The notes under the pieces were generated by a model. It was not told the origin of the DNA. It searched no databases and was given only the letters and a program-made list of their open reading frames with translations. The translations under genes were made by a program, and so were the position numbers. A DNA stretch of 64,000 nt from Nematostella vectensis (lineage: Eukaryota; Cnidaria; Anthozoa; Actiniaria; Edwardsiidae): the NCBI RefSeq assembly GCF_932526225.1, contig NC_064035.1, positions 8,853,296-8,917,295 of the forward strand, in the 5' to 3' direction. Below are positions 39,001 through 51,000 of this stretch, in pieces. Every line of letters starts with the position of its first letter. Within the stretch, counting starts at the first letter, position 1.

Positions 39001-42000
39001 GAGAAAATAACTTGAGATTTGGATGCTGACTTAGATGAATTTTTTTTCAGATAGGGCTACATATAAGTTTCAAAACGTAGAAAAACAGATCGTATTAGCA
39101 GGCAATAATAGTAAGTAATAATAGTCAATAAAAAGATTATATTATTCTCTTCGCGGGTATGAAACTCACTGTACATGAGGAAATTCACACTAATTAACAC
39201 CGCTTATTGTTTGGCTGGGGGAAAACTTTCTTATTCATGCTGGTGGTAATCAACACTCATCAATGGCCGCAAAAACAACATCACGATCGATGCCGTTCAT
39301 TACGGATTCGACCGCGATATGATTTTTGTGGCAAACATTCATAATCACCCAGTTAAAACCACTCGGATCCAAATCCGCCTCGAAAGGCAAGTTAGCTCGA
39401 AAGGAACGTTAGCACGCTTGCCATTTACCTGGAGCTGCCGTCCTCGCTGTGATAGCTCTGGGTGCTCGGTGTCCTTGACCGTGCAGTACTGGCCGACTTT
39501 GCCTGCCTGACGGGCGCCCTATTAGTGCTTGTCTTTCTCGTACTTGCACCGCCACCATTCCGATCATTCTCTAGCTGCTTTTGTTTCGAGGCGTCTAAAG
39601 ACTTGAGCAAACTTGATGTAATAGAAAGAACATCGAGTTAAGCAAACACCACTACAGAGGTAATGATTAAAGCAATGTGTTTTTGTCACAACAATAAAAG
39701 TGATAGCGTACTCGTAATAATACTGCCAAGGAGGCGTTGAGTCTAATTGTTCGCTCATCGAGAATAATCCGAGTTTTTGACGCTCCAACCATAACCGCGC
39801 CTGGGGGGACGATTCCCGGCGATATGGCGGCTGTTATCAGAGAGCGAGCGAAGGCGATGAAGGTCGTGTGCGTTGATTTCGTCGCGTGTGACACCGTGGT
39901 GTGCGCAATAACCAATATACATAAACAACAATCCCCACTCGTACTAAGTACCACTGAATATTCATTAAATACTGCGCGTTAAGTAAACCCATGACAGGTT
40001 TGGATTTATTACTCCAAGCTCCCAGAAGCTATGCATGACCTACCTTTCAGCCTTGTCCCTGAAGTGGTCATGGAAGACCCAGAAAGCTCTGCAAAGGCGT
40101 GAAAGGCATGTCAGTTTGAGAATATCGATAGGCGCTGCGGCGCGCTCGGGATCTTTGTTTTCCCTCGCGGATTACGGGGAGGCAGGTAGCTATCAATAAC
40201 TCATGAACCAGTGCGATAAGCTCTCTTAGTCCCATGTGAGGTGCTTGACTTACGAACCATTGAGAAAACAAAAGGCGTCATAATCCCGCATGGAACAGAA
40301 AATATTGTAAGCTCGCCACGGGTGCCAATTAACGCGAAAAGGACCAGCTATTGTTGGTCGGTTGAGACAAGGGAGGATTCGACATCAGTTATATCTATAT
40401 TGGGGACATGATTGCAGCATTTTTTAAAGGACAACGCAAAAGGAACAAATTATCAAATTCCCGAGGGATATATAAAAAAAACAAAGCAACATCATCAAAT
40501 GCGAAATGCTGGTACATTACCCTTGGGACTACAAAGTAAAGAAAAAGAAATGAGAATAGCTGGCCTAATTTTCTTTGTCTTGTCCCTAACAGGGTTTTTT
40601 TAGTAATAAGGTAATAATATAGTAATAACGGTAATAAGGGCTTTGTATTCAGGCCAACGATGTGTCTTTGTCCCTTTCTTTGCAAAGAGCGGAATCGCCC
40701 GCGAGTTATTGCTTACCGGCGCGCAGAGGCCCTGGCCTCGGAATCCGCGTCAGATATCCCCTTCCGAATGGCTTCCTCGATCTCAGACACATTCCTGATA
40801 AAAGAAAATAGTACATTTTTTTTAGCAAACTCCAGGAAACTGAATAAAATAGACATTCTAATAGACAAATTCCTGAAAACGGGATACAGTAACGGTAATA
40901 AACAATTTTTTCCCGGAAACAAGAGACAGTACACATAACAATAAACAACACACATTAGACACTCTCAAAGATACATTCCTGGAAACAGAATACTGTACAC
41001 ATTATAATAAACACATTTTCCAGGAAACAGGATACAGTACACATTCATGGAAACACTATTAGTCACATTTTCGGAAATTGGAGACTACCCTATTAGGCTA
41101 CATTCCAAGAATACAGCAATACAGCATAAATGGACACAATACTGTTTATCATACACTTTACATGTTCTACAAGCACAAGACACAACATACTTGAAACTAT
41201 GTAGTAACTTACGATTTCAGACTCTGTGTTTCCCATTTTTCCAAAATGAGAACAAGATAGGTCATGCATTGCCTGAAAAATCATAAAACGCTATCAACTA
41301 TTGTCAAATAATTCCAGCAGCAAAAAAGGTATTGATATATTTACTAGATACTAGCTTTTATTTAGAAAGCTATTGATAAGATAAGGATGCTAATTGCTGT
41401 TAGCTACAGTTTACACAAGACATCCCTTCTTCAGGTTATGTCGATGCCTACGGCTATCCAGACTAAAAGGACCTTATAGTGAATGGTATTACCTTCTTAT
41501 AACGCTTGATTTGGAGGAGAGGTTACTTGTGATGATAGGCACTAGACGGCGTGCATGTGTGTTCTAGAAAGGGAAAATGAAAAAATTAAAAAAATACACA
41601 ATGCCACAAGTCTGAGTGTGAAACTGTGTACATACCTTTAGTATAATGCTAATACAGGCTATGCCTGATGTTGCCATAATCTGGAATGAGATATAGATTT
41701 TAAAATTTACAGCTTTTTCTATGTATCAATTCCTAGTTCTCTAACTGTCTGATAACCTACCTTAGCACTGTTAGGAATTAAGTTGATCAATGCCGGTAGC
41801 ACTGCTTCTGCTGTGTGATCAAACTGATTCTTAAGCTCAGTTGAAAGAAAACTAAAAAAAAAAATATTACATAAGGTAGCCATGAATTCATTGAATAATA
41901 CATTTTGTCATGGGAGCCATCTTGTTTTGCTTGGCAACTCCCCTTCAAGTATTTCCTGCACTAAAACAACCAGCAATGCGAGGCACTGGAAATGTCCTAT

Positions 42001-45000
42001 GACATATGGGACACCAATCATCAAGTATTACAAGTGTTAAAGACATATTTTCAATGGTAAAACTCACCCAAGGGTTACACAGGTTTCTCGAATCACGGTT
42101 GATCGCAGATCTTTTGCCTAAAAATAGAAATAGGATCATCACTTTTTTGCAGCAGATACAAATAATTGGTGATGAATAATTGTTTATTCTGTCAGTGAAG
42201 TTTTCCTCACCGATAATTTGAATGCCCCTTCCATCAGCCTAATAAGCAATATGAAGTTGTCATACTCCAGGCCTCCTGCTAGCGCCAAGCTACGGACCTT
42301 CTTCAACTGCAAAACATGAGGGACATCCTGTCAATTCATATCTTCATTGCAACTATCAGACAGCTAGCAGTCTCATCAAAGAACATGTTTGATACTGCTT
42401 GGGCACAACTTATTTGACACAACACAAGGAAAAAAGTTATAAAAGCAATAGCAGTTATAAAAGTTTTAAACAAAGTTAAAGAGAATAGGAAAAATTACTT
42501 TCTAAACAAAATAGTTTTTAAAATTGTTACTATACATGTTAAAAAATCAAAGAAAAATTATACTTAGTGATGTACAATGCATCATCCCAGACACAATCTC
42601 TCCTCCCTTGCAATTGGTACACTGTGTATTTGCGCATCGGTAGCTACATACTTCATCGTGGTATAAAAAAACTATACTTACTGCAGCCACACGTTGTTCC
42701 CAGTCATTCTTGTCATCTGACAGTATGGTCTGGATCTTTGCCATTTCATCATTTAAATCTTTTCCAGAATGTATCTAAAAATGACAAACAATGACAGTTC
42801 AAACTGGGCAAGCTGGATAAGTCTTGCATATATTAAGGGGTCTAAGGTATTTGCAAGTTAACAAGTTAAACAATTTAACCTCCATTCATGGACTCACCCT
42901 AGCTTCAGGACACTCTTGAAAGGCATTAGCAAAGTCAACCTCATCAACAGCTCCAGCAGCCGCAGATTCCTTGCTACCAACACCAGGTGTTCTGGTCCCA
43001 CTGATCTTACGCCCCGATGATGTCTTCCTCCCAGATGAGGCTCTGGACGGGCCAGACGATATCTGTATGATTTTCATAAGTTAGATATGGTCTACAGGTA
43101 CCTCATTGCTATGTGGGCTGTATTAAACCACTGAGTAAGGATAAAAAAAATAGTAAATGCCACGGGGTATAAGGTGTTTCATTAGGTTTCAGAGTAGGCA
43201 GTGGAAATTGATAAGTAGGGGATGGAAGTTATTAGTTCAAATAAGACAATAATCTACTTTTTTTAAAAGAGCCGGCACTTGAAAAGTTGTAGCTGCTACT
43301 GTGTGTGTGTGTGTAGGGGGGGGGATATTGGCCGGCAGATCATTACCGGATCTGCCGGCCGCTGGGCCTAAATGAGACCCCCGAGTACAGAGATGGCATT
43401 TTATATAACACCCCTCTTTTTAATCTTCTGTGCAGCCAACCAAAGTCCGTTTTGAATTGTTAGGAAGAACAAGCTTTTTTACTGGCCTTGTTTTTTTAGT
43501 TTGATGTTGCAGAAATCTAAAGCTTGAACCCAATTTCAAAGCCAAACAGCCGAGAGGAACAAAAACTTTTGTTAACAGCCATGTTTATTTTATACAACTG
43601 TTGCATTTGAGGTGTTTTTTTGTCTGAAAATAGGACCCCAAGAATAGGAGGAATGAAATTGTGTTGAAAGAAAAATGTGTCTTTATTTTTTAGGAATTAT
43701 TTTGAGAAAAAAAGTCATACACAATTAAAGGCCAAAGTGTAACCTGTACTCTTTATTTCATTTTCTAGGAAATCAGTTTATTATTACCTTGCTCCCATCT
43801 GTTTCAACTTCTCCATTGACCTTACTGGGGCCTAAAAGAGACAAATTACAATCAAATTAAATTCAAAAACATTCCAGAAAAGCTAAGAGATAAGCTGATC
43901 ATCAATACTTGGGGAACATGACATTATAAAGGGAGATGGTGACCTCCGCTAGCCAAGAGACAAATTACTGATAGAAATGGGTATTTATATATATTCTAAT
44001 ATAAAAATCCAAGATCATTTACTTTGTTTAAATGAGTTTGTCAGTGAAGCATTGAAATACTGTAGCCAAGAGATTAGTATCTATCATCATTTAAGAAAGG
44101 GTTGAAGGTCAAATATTACTAAGACATCATTATCACCTCAGGTTGCTGATATCAACTATCACTAAATTTGCCACTTAACACACCATAGGGCTCCTTATAA
44201 ACAAGTCTTATGGGAACTCGTCTAGACACAAGGGGAGTAGGAGCAACAACAAACAGTATTGATTACAATACTTGTTACAATATTTATAAACATGGTTTCT
44301 TTTTTTAAGGTAAACAAGAGACTAACATGGTAGTAATCAATGCAATCCAAGTGATACAATGGAGAGTTTCATATGGTGTTTGCCATTACTACTTTGTGTT
44401 TGCTTATATTTTTTAATTAAGGAACACTATAGAAAGAATAAAGAATCAAGCACAGACGTAAAACTATAATGTCATAGCATTATTTTTCTCTATTATAACA
44501 CAAAATCCTAAGGGGCATAATATTAAAAATAGAAATAATACATATGACTCAATAGAATAGCGTTGTGAAATCATGCAAACTTCACTTTCACATTATTAAC
44601 CAGTGCATCTTCCTATAGTAACAATCAAAAGTTTTGTCACAGTCATAATAATTGTGCAATGGAATGCATATTGAACAACAGGACTTATTACTCTTTTTCC
44701 TTGCAGTTAAGGCTTTTCAATGTAGTTAAGGTTAGTGTTTTTGAGTGATTCTTCTGGATAAATAATAAAAACACAAAATTCAGTTTCAAGACGTGCTGTC
44801 AAAAAAATGGTTTGTGTCAAACTCATGTCTGACCCCTAATATAAAAAGCAATTTACATCAAATCAATCTTCACCATTTTTCCTGTATGAAGGAGATACAA
44901 TTTCTGGCAGATTAACTTCTGGGCCTCTACTGCAATAGTCTTCAATCTGTGCCAAGATTTCTAGATATTCTTTCGATACAGCATCATCGACCATAGCCCC

Positions 45001-48000
45001 AGATCACTGATCACTACAGTGGAGAGAGTGAACCGAAACTGAACCCCATCACTTCGATAAACCACCAGGCAAAGAATTGCACACAGAACTCCAGGCTCAA
45101 TCCTTAAGAATTGCTTTCTACTGTGATTTCAAGATGAGCTCATACTGATGAGAATTCAGACACAAAACCACAAGGTGAAGGTGAATGAGACCACTCAATG
45201 CTCCAATCAAAATGGCTCTTTCATCTCAAAATTTGAGACAAACGTCAAGAGTGAGGAAGGAACTGTTTAGCATCCAGCAGGAGCTTACTGTGATCACAAC
45301 TCTCTAACAGCAAATTCAAACTCTTGAATGTGATGCATAAACAACAAGGCATGCCATCAGCCAATAGAATCTACTACCGGGTTAATATTTAATAACATTT
45401 GTAACCACTGATCACACACATGAGAAGCAGACAAGTTGATAGCATTAGGATTAAGCCCACAGGAAACTAACTCATTATTTTTTTTACTATTTATGGATTA
45501 AATAAGAGGAACTGAAAGCTGGAGCAAAAATAGGGGAATCCTTAGATCCATGACCTTTAGAGATTACAAGCTTTTGTGTAAGTGCTCTGTGTCAGTTGGG
45601 AGACAGCAACATGTCAGTCATAATCAACTGCATTAATGTATGCTCCTACAACAGCTGTCACAAAAGTGAAATTCTACAAAATCATGAGAAGAAGTATGAG
45701 GTTTCAAAAAGGTAGAATTGTTTTAAGTTGAGGGCAGTTCTTTTGCTTGAGTGTAGTGAATTCTAAGGCATTTCTCATAGCATGACTTCTATGAAATGTA
45801 TACAAAAACAAAGATAATGTTTACACAAAGCCATGCTTGGCTGATTATCACTAATTGCTTGGTGAATAATTAATCAGGAAGTCAATCTTAAAAGAAGCGG
45901 AACATATTTGAATTTTGTCTATCTAAGCTTTTTAAAGCTTAAGAGTCAAAATTTGATTTTGAGAATTATATGCCAAAATATCTAAGTAGTTAGGGTTTAT
46001 TTCCAAGTAAAAAAAACCAGGGCTTTTAAATCCAGTCAAAGGGGTCAAAAGAAATGTTTATACTATGAATTATGCATAGTTGATATTTTTATACAATAAT
46101 AGCCTGGTTCTGTGATAAGATATACAATATTATAGCAGAAGGATTTGCAATTGAGGAAGGGGGAAGGACAGTGTATTTCTATCTATTGAAGTGCACTTTC
46201 ATCAAAAAGAAAGAATTATAACATACCATCATTTTCGTTTAGAGCCATGTTGCCTGATCTTGCCACTTGGTCAAACTTTGCATAGATAACGGACAATCTA
46301 AAAATACCAAAAACTGGGTTACAATCTGCATAAAATAACATGATATTAATCACTAAAATCAGATGTGCATTAGGCTAGAGGATTGTGCATTGATAGCTGG
46401 TAGGGTACATTTGCAAGTGAGCTCCTGGTAAAGAAAACAAAAAAACTTATTAATTTTGGCCATCACAACACAGTGAAAAAATGGGTTTATTTTCTAAAAA
46501 AAAACCATTTAATTTTGTACTGTTAGATTCCCCTTGCCCTTTCTTCCCTATACAACCTAGCTTTTCCAATTTGGCAGGGAGTCTGTGGTTTTGCAGCCGA
46601 AAAAGAGAAGAAAAGAAAAAGGGGGGAGCAAAATATCAAACAAACAAATAGGCAAATGAACAATATAAGATCAAAAATCTTGAAGTTGAGACTGACTCAA
46701 GCAACACAAGAATTCTACACCCCTAATTAGCCCAGTCTGCAATTTTTTCATGCTTGCTGAGCAGACACATAAATACAGTGTGAGCCGTTATTTAGACCAC
46801 CTGCCATGCACATACCAGCAAGAACTGGAATTAAAACCATCAAGGAGTAACACAAAACAAAAATAGGAAAACCTCTCATCTAGGCTAAAGGGAGCAGAAT
46901 GCACAAAATTTTAATTGATATCTCCTGTTTTTTTTTTAAAAATGAGCTTTGATATATTATTTTTCCAAATTATATGTTTTACTGCACATCCCTCCCCCCT
47001 TAGCAAATACTGGATGGTGTGTGCCAGGATTCATAAATACCATAACATTCTACCTGGATTATCCACACCGGTGCAAAAATAATAACCATAAATCACTCAC
47101 CTTGAGGAAGGAATACCCTTTTTGCTCAGGTCTATCCTGACTTTCTCCCCAACATGCCGGTAGATCTCCACTAGAGTGTCAATAGCCCGCTCACGAACTT
47201 GACTATTGGGGTCCCCCAGAAGCTTGCAGATATGAGGGACAAACTTAGATATAGTCAGGCTGGAAGAACCAAATCTGGGGACAGATGACAGCCAGTGAGC
47301 AGTCAGGATATATAGTTGCCATGACATGCGAAGAGCCAATCATGGATGATGGAACAAAAATTATCCAATGAAACAAAAGACAAACAATACCATCTATATT
47401 ATCTATTTTCATAAGTCACAGATATCCATCCAAAATGCTATGGAGCACTGTAATGAGTATATCTGTGTCAGTACTTACATATTAATAGCATTTACAATAC
47501 AAACAAGCACTTCTTCCCGGACTCGCCACGCCTTATGATTAAATGCTGGAATGAGTTGTTCTAGCACATGCTGAAAGGAAATGTCGAGATCAGCATAAAT
47601 TCGTAACAACAAAAAAGAACATAGTACAAATCAAAAACATCTATCGCCTGCCAGAAATATTTTGATGCTGGATTATGTGGATCTACTATTTTGCTACTTA
47701 CTTGTGGGGTAGACACAGGGTACATAAACTTTTGAATCAATTCTTGGGCTTGTTGGCGGACCTAGCCATAATAAACAATAAAGGCATAGTCAGCATCACA
47801 CTCTGGTCAATATTGACAGTAAATGATGATCACTTGAAAAAAAAAAAATGATGCTCACACGAAAAAAGAAAATATTTAAGAATAATGATATGAACTATGA
47901 TATGTAACAGAATTGATAACATCATAAAAATACTATTATTAAAAGAACAGTCCAAACCTGTTGTTTGCTGTCTCCAAGCCTTTCTATAATAGCAGGAACG

Positions 48001-51000
48001 ACTGAAAGTAAACCAAGAAAATTCACTTATTTACAGCAAGATACAGTACATCCATCAAATAAGTAGTAGGGACACTATGGGTGAACAGTGGAAAATAGAA
48101 AAAGAAAAAAGAAAAATCAAGCGGTTACTTTTAGATGTGTAGTCATCAAGAAGATTTCATTTGAATGAACAAGCAGAATTGTAATTATGCAAATAAAATA
48201 AAGTCTACAACATCCTTGCCTCTTCAAATGAATGAATATTATCAGCTGTTAACACACAAAATTGTAGAAAGCAATAGTATGCCAAAAGTGGGATATGTAG
48301 TCAAGTATCATGAATATACAGAACAACATAGCTTAGAGATATTCAAATGAAGTAATTAGAGCATATATGCTAGGATGAACACTTAACAATTCAGAAATGT
48401 TCAATAGATTTTAGACAACTAAACCCAGATCATTTGGCACATGAAGAAATAATGGCTTAAAGAGAGTTTTAAATTCTACTAACCATGAAATAATACTAAA
48501 ATCTTCAGGCACACCTTAGCAGAAATAAGCAGTGAAGTGACCTTTTCAGATTTAGAAAACAGAGCTGCTGAATGAGCCAATCAGAGAACAGAGGAGAGAT
48601 ATTTGGCTGATAAGAGCCAATGAATAGACATGCCCAACAATATACCACAATCCTGATTCATTAGAAAGGCAAATGCAGTGAGGTACAAAACTATCTGGGT
48701 ATAAGAAAGGAGTAAATATGGAGACTTATAACCAGTCTGTGATGATAATGTAACAAGCTATGGAAATGGAACACTATTAAGGTGATGAATCCCTGACGAA
48801 TATGATAGGGGGAGAAAGGTTGACATGCCTTTGAAATTGTTTACTTTCAAATTGAATCATCGGCTAGAGAAACAGGGAGGAATTAAAAGGCTGTATCATC
48901 TTTGCTTCTATGTCTTTAGTGAAGGTTCATTTAGTTTGTCATTTATAGGGAATTGAATTGTGATTGCAAGTAACTAAGTGAATATTTTCTATATGGAATG
49001 ATTAGGTAATTCCACTGTTATTCTGTCATAATGATTCATGTTTTAAAGAATTAATATTGTCAATATGGATGACTACCATAAACTAAATAAAGGCAAGCTA
49101 TAAAATTAATATAGGCAAGTTATGAAGTAGTCCAATCAAAATAATTATGTGTAGAGGTTGAATATGAAGCAACTGATTGCTTTCAATAATTTTTTTTAGT
49201 ATGATAGCAAGACATAAACTAATTTTTATCTCTCATATTTGTCAATATGCATAAGAATTTCTTTATTTTTTCGGAAGACCTTGTTTTAATCCTTGTTGGA
49301 AACAGGTTCACAACTCAACATGCAAGGCACTATCAGGCATTGAAACGGTAGCAAAACACTAGACAAAGGCTGATTAGAACAAAATATACAATAAAAAATG
49401 TTAATACAAATAATGCAGATTACTTTACACATAGCTATACGCGGTATATCAATAACATGTCTACCATCTCCACTTAAGAAAAGATTAAAAGAAAAAAAAA
49501 AATTACAAGAAAAAGGGAAAATATTACATAACATTTTAATGAAAATAATAGTAACATCTTATCTTTTAAACATCTTAACCACATTGATTTTATCTTTTTT
49601 TTTAACTGGAGAATGATAATTGAGCATACATCATAATCTACCATGCCAATTTTCTAATGTATAGGCTCCATGTTAACAGTGCCTTTATTGCTAATGAAAA
49701 CAGGGCATTGCTGTTGGTACACCATATTGGGGCAATCTGAAGTGCTTTATTGCTAATGAAAACAGGGCATTGCTGTTGGTACACCATATTGGGGCAATCT
49801 GAAGTGCCTTTATTGCTAATGAAAACAGGGCATTGCTGTTGGTACACCATATTGGGGCAATCTGAAGTGCCTTTATTGCTAATGAAAACAGGGCATTGCT
49901 GTTGGTACACCATATTGGGGCAATCTGAAGTGCCTTTATTGCTAATGAAAACAGGGCATTGCTGTTGGTACACCATATTGGGGCAATCTGAGCATAGCAG
50001 TGCCAGATGTGCTGGTACTGTTTTTTTTTTTACAGGACTAAGGCTAATTTCAAATACACAAGTCTGGACAAAGGCATGATACCATTCAAATGTTTGACCA
50101 CTCAAAATGTCTTGCTGGAAACTGTGCTTTCACAATACTGCACAAATTTTTTTACACTGTCTACATTGGTCTCATACAGCTAGATGTCTCTTTTGTCCAG
50201 ACAGAGGAGGTCCCACGAAAAGGGACATGTAACTCGCACAAGTATTTGACCAGTCGGTACCGTGTAAAAAGAACATACTGTAAGAGGGGAACATCAGGGG
50301 AACTCCAAACTGCAGGACAGTATAAAAAATAAACAAAGAAAGTAAATATGAAAAATTGCAACCACTTTTTATCCTCAAACGCAAACCCAGCAAAATACAA
50401 AGAAAGAAGGCCTCTGTAAGCAAGGAAAATAAATAAAAAAAACTAAATATTCATTGTTTCCTGATATCTTCTCACAAGTATTCTGGTGCAATTATTACCT
50501 TAAATATATGAATTGAAATAGTTATACAATCATATAAAAACCATATAATTATAGATTAATTCATAGGTGCAGTGGTATAAAAACACAACCCATTTCAGGG
50601 CATTAACTGAGGGAGGGGGGGGGGGGGTGCTAGGAGCTTCCCCTTTGTCAAGTTCATTTTACTTAAGATATAGATTAAAACAATGTGCCCTGTCAACAAA
50701 AAAATGACTGGAGCATCTTTAGCAATGGATGTGTCTCTTTATAAATGTAACCAATGCCACTGTGTATTAGATTTATAACACCACTAGCCAGAATAAAACA
50801 ATAACATATAGCCCTACAGCAAAGCCTGTAGTCACAAAGACATGAACACTTAATAACAAATCCATATTTAATGAGTGGCAGCTTCATATTATAATACCCC
50901 TCCTAAAATACCTTTAGTAAATATTACAAGCTCTTGAGAATAAGTAATAATTAGAACAAGCTATAATACTTCGACAGCCACTTAAATTCTTATATTGATC

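Noticed and set aside
49638-50105. 155-codon ORF with GTSDCPNMVYQQQCPVFISN repeats
   Set aside because: Translation of the five 63-bp intronic repeats, with no exon borders.
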